From: Quercus robur | Taxonomy: Eukaryota > Streptophyta > Magnoliopsida > Fagales > Fagaceae | Reading direction: 5' to 3' | Assembly (NCBI RefSeq): GCF_932294415.1 | Contig: NC_065539.1 | Span: 53,153,501-53,217,500, forward strand | DNA length: 64,000 bases | In this document: one piece after another, positions 22,590 through 32,454 of the stretch | Position numbering within the stretch: the first letter of the stretch is position 1 | How the letters are laid out: every line of letters begins with the position of its first letter | Notes under the pieces: generated by a model | What the model saw: only the letters and a program-made list of their open reading frames with translations | The model's database searches: none | Told to the model about the DNA's origin: nothing | Position numbers and translations under genes: made by a program

Positions 22590-23860
22590 GGACAGCCCAT
22601 AGACCATTCTGGATAGCACCAATCACTATTCAGAATAGTACCAACAAACATGTAACTATTCTTGAACAGCACCAGTTACTATTCATGAACAGTTCCGGCA
22701 CTCAGCCGCCACAAGTGGAGAAAAGACAGAACACTGTTCATGAACAGTACCAGCACTACTTTCTAGAATCACTGTTTGCTTTCAGTGGAAAAGATTTTCT
22801 CCCTCAGTAAAAGAAATTCACCTTCCGGAATTTTAGCAAATCTTCAGAGGATTCCAAGCTTCTTCCAGTACTCTATATAAGGATGCCAAAGCTCCATTTT
22901 GAAGACAGGTCCAATTTTAGGATTTCTCACAGGCTAATCTTTAGCAAACCCTTGTATACCTTCTCCTTACAACCCAATACTTGTAATCAGATGGCAACCC
23001 TCAGTTTAGTTTACAATTGTAATGCCCCAGTCGGCTTTTACTTTTGTAATCACATGACCCCGGTTAGCCTCACAACTTGCTTGTAACTTACCCCCTTTTC
23101 AATTCTTAGGTTTCGATATACATCATGGTGTAATCAAACCCATAGATAGTGCTATCCAGTTTGCAGATAAGTTTCTAGATCAAATCCTAGACAAAACCTA
23201 GCTTCAGAGATTTCTAGGATCGTCTCTCAATTATATTTCAGATTTCTATCAAAATCTCAGGTAGTAATGCAAACCCCTTTTTGATAGACTTCAAACCAAC
23301 CCATCTCCTTGGACTCCAGCCCATACCACAGTCGTCTAAGAAATCAAAAAATATGTCAAGACACACCCTTGTTTAGGAATTCCCTCAATATATTCCTTCA
23401 AGATTGTCCAGACTGATGCCTCTAACATAGGTTATGGTGGCATTCTCCTCCAGCGTGTCAGTCTTAATTCTCCAGAACAGATAGTTTGTTTTCATTCAGG
23501 AATTTAGATAGCCCATAGACCATTCTGGATAGCACCAGTCACTATTCAGAATAGTACCAGCAAATATGTAACTATTCATGAACAGCACCACTCACTATTT
23601 ATGAACAGTTCCAGCACTCAGCCGCCACAAGCGAACAAAAGACAGATCACTATTCATGAACAGTACCAGTCACTATTCTGGAAAGTAGCGCTGGTACTGT
23701 TCATGAATAGTGTTCTGTCTTTTGTCCGCTTGTGGTAGTTGAGTGCTAGAACTGTTCATGAATAGTGACTGATGCTGTTCATAAATAGTTACATGTTTAT
23801 TGTTCTGAATAGTAACTGGTGCTATCTAGAATGGTCTTTAGGCTGTCCAAATTGTAGCCT
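22590..23860 (+). mobile_element. Endogenous pararetrovirus (Caulimoviridae-like) remnant
   Basis: The block holds a 35S-like TATA box (CTATATAAGG near 22873) with a leader-like stretch after it, a short reverse transcriptase/RNase H remnant (23275-23500), and palindromic repeats made of ACTATTCATGAACAGT-type units. The repeat block 22590-22780 recurs at 23507-23690 and then again inverted at 23690-23860. The RT remnant resembles integrated plant pararetroviruses such as florendovirus or petuvirus types. It is short, interrupted by a stop, and lacks movement, coat and most polymerase sequence, so it is a fossil. Confidence 0.6.
23275..23500 (+). pseudogene. Pararetroviral RT thumb/RNase H fragment
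   Basis: One frame gives about 75 residues with the NPSPWTPAHT stretch typical of the caulimovirid RT end and the RNase H start TDASNIGYGG, in which the Asp is the first catalytic residue. There is an in-frame stop between the two parts, and the frame ends after HSG. It has no flanking polymerase sequence and cannot encode an enzyme. Confidence 0.65.
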
Positions 23861-23987
23861 TCGTAAGGGTCTTAAGAGTCCTAGAAGGGATCAAATGGAC
23901 AATGGTTAATTGATCACTACAAATAACTTGAGCTTTTTCAACATATTTTTATCTACATTTACTAAAAAATGTTGATAGAAGCATTAA

Positions 23988-24137
23988 GGGCCTGTTTGGT
24001 ACATGTGTTTAAAAACTGAAAATTGTTGTTTGAAAACATTTGTGAAAATACGTATGGGTGAAAAAATGCGTTGAAATGCGTGAAATGTTGTTTAAAAACT
24101 AAAAATGGTTGTTTAAAAACACAAACCAAACACCCCC
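23988..24137. mobile_element. Tourist/PIF-type MITE, 150 bp
   Basis: Inverted ends GGGCCTGTTTGGT and ACCAAACACCCCC with TAA on both sides (23985-23987, 24138-24140), the 3-bp target duplication of PIF/Harbinger elements. The interior is AT-rich with GTTTAAAAAC repeats. Confidence 0.75.
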
Positions 24138-24399
24138 TAATTTTCTACAGTTGTATGCAACTATGGAGCTAAAGAAAGGAAATTAGTATACTTATTTCAA
24201 AAGTTGTGATATCTGTTGAGATAAATTTTAATTGAGAAAATTTTATCCACGGGTGGATAAATGTTGATATTGCTAATTATGTTTTTTTTTTTTCCACGGT
24301 TTGTAAATGTAGAAAATCAGGAACGCACTTCCCTCTATGAAATTATGTTTTTACTCTGATTCTCCCTTCTTCTTTTTTTTTCAGTAGCGTTGTTCTCCC

Positions 24400-24508
24400 C
24401 CTCTCTCTCTGTAACGCCCTCATCTCTCTCTCAGGAAAACCTAAGTCTGTAGATCGATTTCTTTTGGTTTCGTTTGCTCGAATTGGAAAATTTCAATTTC
24501 AAGGCTTC
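24400..24508 (+). other. Possible non-coding first exon
   Basis: A pyrimidine-rich stretch (CTCTCTCT..., then AAAACCTAAG) ends at a good donor, CTTCG|GTAAGTG at 24508/24509. This looks like a plant 5' UTR exon with a leader intron. No start codon or downstream coding exon was identified; the nearest plus-strand coding piece is the UBP1-like exon at 28943, beyond the hAT insertion. Confidence 0.35.
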
Positions 24509-25122
24509 GGTAAGTGATTTTCTATATCTGTTTTAGTTTTGTAATTCTATTTCTGGTTAGATCTCTAAATTCCATGCGATTTTTCTTGCTTTGTCATCTA
24601 TTTGATTGATTATTGGATCTCGGCGCTGTTGATTTTTTTTTTTTTTTTTCAATTTTAGAATCCCTGTATTTGGAGGATTTTGAAAATTAGGATTTACGCA
24701 TAATCGATCCGTGGGTATGGTGATGAGGTAATTAGACATGTTGAGACTAGGGATGGCCATGGATCGGGTATGGATCGGGTATACCCATACCCGACCCGAA
24801 AATTTTACCCATGGATACCCGATTATCAATACCCGATAATATCCATACCCGAATCTTACCCGAACATATTATCCATGGATATCCATACCCTACCCGAACC
24901 CGAAACCCATTTAATTTTTTTTTTTTTATTCAAAACATTATAACATAAAAACTAACCAATCTTAAAAAAGAAAAAACTAATCATTAAAAAAAATGTGATA
25001 AATGGAAACCAAGAAAGTTTCATTTATATATCATAATAGAGTCATACCATATCTAAACTTTCATAACACATTCATATATCAAAACATAAAGATTGCAAAT
25101 AAGAAAAGAAAGCATAAGAAGT

Positions 25123-25338
25123 TTATAACTTTGAGTTGACAAATAGCTCCTTCATTGTATCATCATGTTCACTGACAACCATGGTCCCAAAGAGAAGACC
25201 AAGGATTTGAAGATCAATTGCATCATATTCAGTCCTCCCAACTGGTAGAAAAGGAACAGCTGGGAAAACTGCCAATACCCAGAAGATTGCAAAAGCAATT
25301 GAGCCTAGAACCACTTTTACAGAAGAAGCCAAAGCCAT
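25123..25338 (-). pseudogene. Captured Lsi2-like transporter fragment (in Pack-hAT)
   Basis: An open frame of 71 residues starts [20 protein letters not shown], the N-terminus of the Lsi2-type silicon efflux/ArsB-like membrane transporters. Residues 1-36 match the first membrane segment up to the PVGRT turn, then the frame jumps to [17 protein letters not shown], skipping about 23 residues normally between them. After VVS the similarity ends and the tail [10 protein letters not shown]... is foreign or non-coding. The full protein has around ten membrane segments; this piece has parts of two. It cannot be a transporter, but as an open frame with its own Met it could be translated if the element is transcribed. 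Confidence 0.75.
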
Positions 25339-25722
25339 TTTTGCTGCTCAGCAAGAGAAAATCTTGTTGTTATACTATTCCAAGGGCTCTATGTTAATGA
25401 AATTCCCTAGCTATCCAAAATTATAAATCAACATACAAGAATTTCACTTAGCATGTCCAACACTCCAACCAAACAGCAGAGACACTTCTTCAATCCTTCG
25501 AAGGAGTTCTAAACATGTTGGAAGCACAAAGACCACACAACCGACACATTTTCAGCTAGTTTATAATTTTGAATAAGAAACTGGACCATCAAATGCTAGA
25601 GAGACATAATTGACATTAGTAAGACATAGTTTCCAAAAACCAATGTCTTTAAGCCCCATGAAAAAGCAACTATCCTAAATCTTCATGGAAAACAGCAAAA
25701 TTCATAAGAAAAATTATCTTAC

Positions 25723-25798
25723 AACTCTCCGGAGAATAGGCTCCAATGATGAACAAAGTTTCTGCAGACTATCCACCTTTAGAGCTTCAACAATTACA
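25723..25798 (-). pseudogene. Captured CBP60 (calmodulin-binding protein 60) exon (in Pack-hAT)
   Basis: A 76-bp exon bounded by a good acceptor (TTTCTTGCAG) and donor (GTAAGA) encodes [20 protein letters not shown] and ILRRV, the highly conserved N-terminal segment of CBP60 proteins (plant calmodulin-binding immune and developmental transcription factors). Both splice sites and the frame are preserved. No further CBP60 exon is present in the element, so this is a single captured exon. Its one-base start phase does not match the first-exon-like segment upstream, which argues against a simple functional chimera. Confidence 0.8.
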
Positions 25799-26864
25799 CT
25801 GCAAGAAATCGGATCTTTTGAGAAAGATTAGTTAAAAAAAGTAATTATGATACAACATAATGTGATTGAGAATAGTGATTATGATACAACATTCAATAAA
25901 TAAATAAAAAATTATACAACATTAATGGAAGGAGCCTGCTATTAAACCATTTTACTGTTTGAAAAAATTTAGGACCACAGGAGGAAAAGATAATTCATGC
26001 CTTCTTCCTCTTAAAGTTTCCATGCCAATACGAGTAATGACTTACTTTTTGGGCACTAGATTAATTAACCCATGTTAAGCTATTATTATTATTATTTTTT
26101 GGTAAACCATGTTAAGCTATTATGCTACTTTAATTTTGTGGCTTCATTGCGAAGAAATAGAAAGAGTTAATGCAGAAATTTTTAAATAAGTGCATTAGGG
26201 GATCTTGCACCAATAATTGTGAAAGAAATATAAAAAAGCTGGGTTCCTCCTCACTAACACTAACAAAGCACACGGGTTGAAGATTACCACTTAAAATATG
26301 TGGTCATTTCAAGCTTCTGTGTGGATGAGGAGATGATGGATGAACTAATCATAGCATTTACACTCCTCTCTATAAATAGACATATCCCCATATAGAATCA
26401 AACACCTTAATGCAATCAAACACCAAATCTAACACATACCCAGTTGATAAAATTCAATCAAAAACCAAATTTGACACATACCCAGCTGAATTCAAACTCT
26501 AAAATCAAAATCTAACACACACCCAGACAACAAATTCAACAAGACAACACAAGTAAACAACATGCAAAGAACAAAAAACTCACCAGTTGACAAATTCAGT
26601 CTAGAAAAGGAAACAAAAGCTAATTATCAACAAAATCCTCCCAAAACGTCAAACCCAGATAACCACAGAAAAGAATTTTCTTTTGAAGCCAAACTAGCAA
26701 AAGAGGGAAAACCAATGGGTATGAAAATGTTCCCTCACAATTCTGACCAACCAAACCAAAAGTTAGCACCACCTCAGTCAATCATATGACATCCAAAAAG
26801 TAAAATTAGAATTCAAAATTTTCTGAGCAACCAAACAAAGACTATAAGAGAGAGAGATAGATAC

Positions 26865-27060
26865 CGTGGAGGAGGTTGTAAACGCGATCGGCGATTTGGA
26901 GGAAGGTAGGGGCGGAAACGACAACGAGGAGAGGCGGAGACTGGAGAGAGTGACGGTGAGGAGAGGCGAAGACTGGAGAGCTCTGAGAGAGAGAGAGTGA
27001 CAGTGAGGACTGGAGAGGTAGAGAGAGAGTGTGTGAGACTAAGTTACGGTGAGAGAGTTT
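26865..27060 (-). pseudogene. Captured 5'UTR/first-exon-like segment (in Pack-hAT)
   Basis: On the minus strand a CT-rich leader is followed by an open frame (SAPTFLQIADRVYNLLHG) ending at a donor-like CACG|GTATCT (26864). It looks like the first exon of a third host gene, which I do not recognise. A T37 tract (27064-27100) separates it from the transposon end. Confidence 0.4.
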
Positions 27061-27100
<40 letters not shown>

Positions 27101-27296
27101 CGGGTAGGGTATGGATAATATCCATACCCTACCCGAAAAATTCGGGTAATATCCATACCCTACCCGGTTGAGCTCTACCCATTAAGAACCGGGTATTATC
27201 CGAAATATTTGGATCGGGTAGGGTTGGATATCCATTACCCAATGGGTATGCCCATCCCTAGTTGAGACTAAGATAAACTTGGTGAAATCACTACTT

Positions 27297-27584
27297 TCAC
27301 ATTTTTTTTTTTTTTAATACTGGTAATATAATAGGCAAAAGTACGCCATTGTTTTTAGCAGATTTGAGTCTTCTGAGTAGAACAATGATTAGAATTATGG
27401 CAAGGAGGAGGATAGTAAAGATGATGGATTTGATGAGTATAAGAATGGAAGTGGAGGGGAAAATGCCATGGTGGTAGCTGTGGCTATGGCTTTGGGAATG
27501 TAAGTGATGGTGCTTTTGCGCGTGGTTGTTTGCAGTACTAATACCAGGTGGGCTTGCTAGTGCAATAGGTTTGTTGACTTCCAT
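27297..27584 (-). CDS. Histidine-rich single-pass membrane protein N-terminal exon, partial
   Basis: From the Met at 27584 the frame gives a His/Ser-rich segment (KHHHLHSQSHSHSYHHG) and one strong membrane helix (ILILIKSIIFTILLLAIILI) followed by basic RRLKSAKNNG, then degrades into intron-like sequence. This layout (ectodomain, membrane helix, basic stop-transfer) suggests the first exon of a receptor-like kinase or similar protein. No kinase exon follows: the Pack-hAT is inserted 36 bp beyond the frame's end. A long GA tract upstream on the plus strand would form a CT-rich leader. An upstream in-frame hydrophobic stretch (AIFYLALLFVL) lacks a start. Probably a broken gene; the identity is uncertain. 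Confidence 0.45.
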   Translation of the reverse strand: MEVNKPIALASPPGISTANNHAQKHHHLHSQSHSHSYHHGIFPSTSILILIKSIIFTILLLAIILIIVLLRRLKSAKNNGVLLPIILPVLKKKKM

Positions 27585-27624
27585 GAGCACAAAGAGCAAC
27601 GCAAGATAGAAAATGGCAAAGCCT

Positions 27625-27625
<1 letters not shown>

Positions 27626-27698
<73 letters not shown>
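27626..27698. repeat. (AG)n microsatellite
   Basis: 73 bp of uninterrupted AG dinucleotide, upstream of the minus-strand membrane-protein exon. Confidence 0.98.
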
Positions 27699-27699
<1 letters not shown>

Positions 27700-27701
<2 letters not shown>

Positions 27702-28942
27702 GTTTTTCTAAAAGGTGGGTTTCAACTTTGTATTAGATAGATTCATAGAAAATCGTGCCAATAAAATTGCTGCTTTACCCACAGGGAATAGAAAGGCAGT
27801 GCAATTTTTGGTTGCCTAGTGCCATTAAATAAAAAGAAATGAAAGAAATGGAGAGGAGGAAATAGATGGGACAAAGAAAAGTGGAATGACTAAACAAACT
27901 TGATAATTCTATCCTTGACAATCTTTTGTCTTTGTTATTATGCTATGATGTGTTCAATTTTTGTTTGTCATTGCCATTTTATTTTATAGGCCTGATAAGA
28001 TGCTTGATACTCCTTGTTTCTTCTAATAGTGTACTGCATTTCTTGGAGGGTAGATCTTTATTGCCAAAGGCACTTGCAAAAAGGATCTCAACTTTGTGCG
28101 GATCTTAATTTGATTTTTATTTTATTTTATATCTTATCTACTTGGCTGTCAAGAGTCAGCATTAATATATCTCCCAATTTACAGTGCCCATGGGATTTGG
28201 TTGAGTTGATAAACACAAAGAAGTTAACTTATGAAAATTCAGCCAAATCTAGTGCTAGTAGTACCTTAAAAGAAGGATCTTGAGAAGAGTAGTCTGGATA
28301 GGTTTCAATTACAAAGGGGATAGGCAAAGGACTAAAACTTATTGCCATTTTGAAATTTTGTTAGTCGCCTAAAACTTACTGCTAGTGGAAACCTCTAATA
28401 GCTAAAACTTATTTTTTAAAGTGCAATAATCATATGCGTAGTGCATTAAATATTTCATTGTGAAGAGTATAGTTGTATTTAAGATTAGCCACTATATGGC
28501 TTTCTATAATTTTCAAATTGTAGAAGCCATCACATTTATCCACAACCATTGCAGAGGTCACCAAGTTATGGATTTCTATAAAATCTAGGCTCCAGATGTT
28601 CACTTCCCACATAAAATCCTTTTCGCAAAACTTAATATATGGAATGGTTTTCTAATGTAAAATAAAGGGCTTTGGAGTAAGAAGTCTCCTTTTCTTCACG
28701 TCCATGATATGTCTTAAGAAATTTCATAGCTCAGTAGGCTCACGAGAACTTTAGAAGTATCATAACTGATATCAGGTTGTGTTAGAAGAGATAAGCTCAT
28801 ATATTATGTGGCTTCATTAAATTCGAATTATTTCCTGTTGTATCCCAAAGCATGTGCTCTAATTTAAAGTATGCTAGACTAGAATTGGTTTGGAATATCT
28901 GGATTTTGACAGTTAGTTTCTTATGTTTTATTTGTTTTGTAG
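27700..28942. other. No gene seen
   Basis: AT-rich sequence with several short spurious frames. No domain or splice pattern was recognised. Confidence 0.5.
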
Positions 28943-29011
28943 ATCAATGAGGAGGCTCCTGAAAACAATCCAGCACACACTACTATCTATGTTGGCAACC
29001 TTTCCCATGAG
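28943..29011 (+). pseudogene. Isolated UBP1-type RNA-binding protein exon
   Basis: A 69-bp exon with acceptor TTTTGTAG and donor GTAATA, in phase 0 throughout, encodes 23 residues containing EEAPENNPAHTTIYVGNLSHE. This is the start of the third RRM (RNP2-type YVGNL) of plant oligouridylate-binding protein 1 (UBP1), a nuclear and stress-granule RNA-binding protein. The neighbouring UBP1 exons (the RRM3 remainder with RNP1) were not found, so this is a stranded fragment. Confidence 0.7.
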
Positions 29012-29704
29012 GTAATAAGAAATGCATTGAATTTTGGTAATTTCTTAATTCTTGCACATAGCACATTAATGCAAGACAGACTTGTTGTCTTTGTACACTG
29101 TTTTATGACTAATTTGTAATTGCTCCAAATATTGTAGGGACATTTTTTTTTTTACTTAAAGAAAATCCCAAATATACATGCATGCTTGTTTACACGCACA
29201 TGAAATTTGAGATAGGCAAATGGTACTCTAGGAAATAGTTTTGAAATTTAAGAAATTTCTATATTATTTTATTAAGATTAGGTTAAGTACTATGGTTAAA
29301 AGGGAATACAATGGGGTGGGGCCAATTTCTCCTCTCCCATTCCTGTGCCACCCATATGAGACCCCTTCCAATATTGTTCAGTACTTGTGTTTGGACAAAC
29401 TTTCTTCCCCATCGCTACTTCACTTAAAATTTGACAGCTCCATCCCCATTTACCCCCAACCCATTCAGAAACTACAGAGAATGATAGAAACTCACTCTCA
29501 CTTGTATGTCAGATGTTCTGCTCAATTCTATATGATCTAGGGTTTAAGTTCTACCACTTGTTCGTATTGGCAACAAATAAGATTTGAATGTTAGAAAAAT
29601 TAAATTGTTTGTTAAGACTAATAATCTTACTGAGGTTAACAAATAATAACTTTTTGGTGTATTTATTTCAAATAACACACTTATAGTTACTACCTACTTT
29701 GTAG

Positions 29705-29776
29705 GCGTGGACTAATGGAAGGCTAAAGAGTGTTGTACATAGAGCAGTAGTGGTAAACAAAGAGAAGCAAAGGCTC
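29705..29776 (+). pseudogene. Isolated 2-oxoglutarate-dependent dioxygenase exon fragment
   Basis: After an acceptor (ACTTTGTAG) the frame reads AWTNGRLKSVVHRAVV then NKEKQRL. The WTNGR..S..HR core is the second iron/2OG-binding block of plant DOXC-type oxygenases such as those of gibberellin and flavonoid metabolism; the His and Arg are the 2OG/iron ligand region. After RL the sequence leaves the family. Confidence 0.6.
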
Positions 29777-29913
29777 TTCAGAAAGCCAGGTGATGTTATA
29801 GTAGCTACAGAAAATTATATTGAAGAACATGGAACAAAGAGAAGCAAATGCTCTTTAGAAAGGCAAGTGATGTTTTAGCCACAACAGAAAATTATTTTGA
29901 AGAACATGGAACA
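29758..29913 (+). repeat. 77-78-bp tandem duplication with exon-like character
   Basis: Two adjacent diverged units (29758-29835, 29836-29913) each run from AAAGAGAAGCAAA to AAGAACATGGAACA. The second continues in frame EEHGTEAFEMLIATSK to a donor (AAG|GTATGA at 29946/29947). The coding source of this part is not recognised. Confidence 0.6.
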
Positions 29914-30318
29914 GAAGCATTTGAAATGCTTATAGCCACTAGCAAGGTATGATCAGCAACCATGGTGTATTGTTCTTTTTGGTCATGTTTTATTTTAAAT
30001 GTATAATTATTTTTTGGTAACTTACATTTTAAATAATTTATTAACTATGCTTGATTTTTTGTATGAATTTTGGTTCTAAATGTTTGTAAGCTAGGACAAA
30101 TATTGAATATTGTTAAAAGGAAATAATTAAAGGAACTAATTCCGGTAAAATAAAAAGAAAGAGAAGAGAGACGTGTTAGAGCACTAGCAATGGTGGTGCT
30201 AAAAAGCTATTTTTAATTAGCATCACTACATATAAAAAAGAGTGTTGCAATAGTGGAGCTAGAGGTAAAATTTTTACCTTCATTGCTATAGTGTACAGCA
30301 ATGAAGGTAAATTGCGAA

Positions 30319-30655
30319 TTATACCCCTAAAGTTTGGGGGTGATTGGATTTTACACTCTAAAGTTTCATAATTTGGATTTTACCCCCTGAAATTTAAAGT
30401 GTTTGAACTTTACACCCTGACGTTTCAAAACTTAGATTTTACCTTCTAAAGTTTAGGGTTGTTTCAAATTTACACTCTCAAATTTTGAAACTTTAGGGTG
30501 TAAAATCCAAACATCACAAAACTTTAGGAAGTAAAATCCAAATACTCCTAAAATATAGGGGATAAAATCTAAGTTCTGAAACGTCAAGGTGTAAAATCCA
30601 AACACCCCAAACTTCAAAAGGTAAAATCTAAATTCTGAAATTTCAGGGTGTAATA
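30319..30655. repeat. Foldback repeat built of ~30-37-bp tandem units
   Basis: The left half is a run of units like AAAGTTTGGGGGTGATTGGA and GTTTCATAATTTGGATTTTA; the right half is the same kind of unit inverted (GAAACTTTAGGGTGTAAAAT and so on). The turn is near 30480. The ends read TTATACCCC and GGGTGTAATAA. It is a tandem array inside an inverted repeat and could form a long stem. No coding frame. Confidence 0.75.
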
Positions 30656-30688
30656 AGTTAGGCAAAAAACTGAAGTACTTTCAAAAAG

Positions 30689-32279
30689 ATGCATGCCAGT
30701 AACTCGTCTAGTGAAGAGTAAAAACTTCAAGTCTGAAAATTACTGATCTTAGATAAAAACAAGGGTTTCATAGAGTTACTGAGGCAACTAACTATTTGTG
30801 ACTCTGTATCTGTCAAAGACTTTGAAGATCGATTTCAGGAGCTCAACGCCCTTGGAGATGACCACATTATTTCTATGATAGAAGATGAATCTTCTGGGAT
30901 GTTGGGAAATTTAGACCCCAGTTGATAGAATTAACAAGTTTTAAATCCAAGTTGTTAATTAGATTTATTATTAATAAAACTTGTTAAAACAAACAAACAT
31001 CAATATCATGTCAAAATCATACAGTAGAAAAATAAATAAGACAAGATATGATAACCCAAGAAAACTAATGAAACAAACTAGTTTCACAGTAAAAAACCTG
31101 GGGGGAAACATTTCCGAAAAACAATCCACTATAGTAAAGAGAAGTTTCAGATCTAGTACAAAACCTTTATCTCTAGACTCTACAATCTCGTAAATGAACT
31201 CACAGCAAAAACCTTCTACCACTTCAAAACTTTTGAACTCTTCAATATATGAATGCCACCCTTTTGATGCATAAATCCCAGTACATGACTAACTCCTTTG
31301 CACGAATCCCAATACGTGACTCACTCACCAACTAGAAGAAAAAGAATGTTGGCTGAAAGTTCTTCACTTCATCAACAATGAAGATCAAGAAGCACTTGGT
31401 TACAAAACCCTAAGGCGCAAAGACGCAGTAACTTCTTTCAGAGAGAATAAGGCTTCGGTCACCTTTTTCATATGTTCTCCTTGTATTCTCTTATGTGACG
31501 GCCTTTAAAATAAGCCTTCTATAGGTCTAGGGTTGTGAGAAAAGAAACCCTATACAAATACATAAACATGGGCCGAAAATCAGATATGAAAAACTGAATT
31601 TCGTAAAGCTCGACAGATAAGGTGTCGAGCAGGTGTAGAGCCAAGTGTCGAGGATTAAAACATCAGACACAAGAGATGAGGCTCAATCGATTCACCAGAT
31701 GTCAAGAAGCTATCGAGGGGACAGGAACTTTCTCGATCGACCGACCAGCTATCAAGAAGGTGTTGAGATTACGATAAGAAACACCTTAAGAGGCTCGATA
31801 GATAGCCTAGCTGTTGAGAGGTGTCAAGCAGCTATCGAGCTTTAAAAACTCAGCACTTCTTCACTTGTTTCTTGGACAGACTTGATGACTTCAACACTTG
31901 ACCTTGAAACAAGGTTTCTTGAAGTATTGAACACATCCTAGATCTACCCAAATACAAGTAAAGTGCGTTTTGTCAAAGGATTAACAAATTACACAAAATA
32001 TGTCCTTAACATAGAAAAATTATTGCAACTGGGAGCATTTTCATTGAGAAAATGTTTTTGAGGAATTGTGGCAAAGTTGGGCACATTGAAGATGTTGTGG
32101 TTGACTCCAATGCTCGAGGGTTGAAATTAGGCAAGAAAATTATCGCGTTCCTCACAGAGCATGCTCATTTGATGGAATGTTATAAGGTGATTCTTGACTG
32201 CAGTTTGGAGAATAAAACATTCTATGAGAAATGTGGCTTTAAATAGAAAGAAATTCAGATGGTTAAGTACTTTATTTGA
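30689..32279 (+). pseudogene. Glucosamine-6-phosphate N-acetyltransferase (GNA1) pseudogene, split by a solo LTR
   Basis: Two collinear parts, 30689-30899 and 32017-32279, together cover almost the whole 150-165-residue GNAT enzyme of the UDP-GlcNAc pathway. Part 1 reads KNKGFIELLRQLTICDSVS and later FEDRFQELNALGDDHI; part 2 reads GSIFIEKMFLRNCGKVGHIE, DVVVDSNARGLKLGKKI (the acetyl-CoA-binding loop region) and YKVILDCSLENKTFYEKCGF. Breaks: two stops early in part 1, a stop at the Lys-Gln position after CGFK, and the 1.1-kb LTR between SSG and the KIIATG block. Plant GNA1 genes lack introns, so absence of introns does not prove retroposition. Confidence 0.85.
30900..32011. mobile_element. Solo LTR, 1112 bp, inside the GNA1 pseudogene
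   Basis: Starts TGTTGGGAAATTTAG and ends CCTTAACA (TG...CA type), flanked by TGGGA (30895-30899) and TAGAA (32012-32016), a 5-bp duplication with two changes. Removing it and one duplication restores the expected order of GNA1 codons. No internal PBS or coding region is present. TGTTGGG ends are common in copia elements, but the superfamily is not certain. It contains repeated TATCGAG-type motifs around 31620-31840. Confidence 0.75.
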
Positions 32280-32454
32280 TTTTATTTTTGTTTCACTTAC
32301 AAACCATTTTTGGCAACGGTTGTTTTCTAATTGTATTTGGAGAGAATTTTTTCAATTGGAACGAGGCAAACTCTCTCCGTGCATGGTGTCTAATTCAGAT
32401 TACTTATTTTACTGCAGTTGATTTTGTTGGGTCAAGAAGTAAATACGTTACAAG

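Larger units (their letters stand above)
24748..27260. mobile_element. Pack-hAT: hAT-type element carrying host exon fragments
   Basis: A 2513-bp element with inverted ends TAGGGATGG(C/G)CAT and a perfect 8-bp target duplication, GTTGAGAC (24740-24747 and 27261-27268), which is diagnostic of the hAT superfamily. The subterminal zones (24770-24910 and 27100-27255) are full of TACCCGA/TCGGGTA and GGATATCC motifs, probable transposase binding sites. No transposase frame is present. The interior carries, all on the minus strand, a 5'UTR/first-exon-like segment, a CBP60 exon and an Lsi2-like exon piece. It is therefore non-autonomous and has captured gene fragments. Confidence 0.85.
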
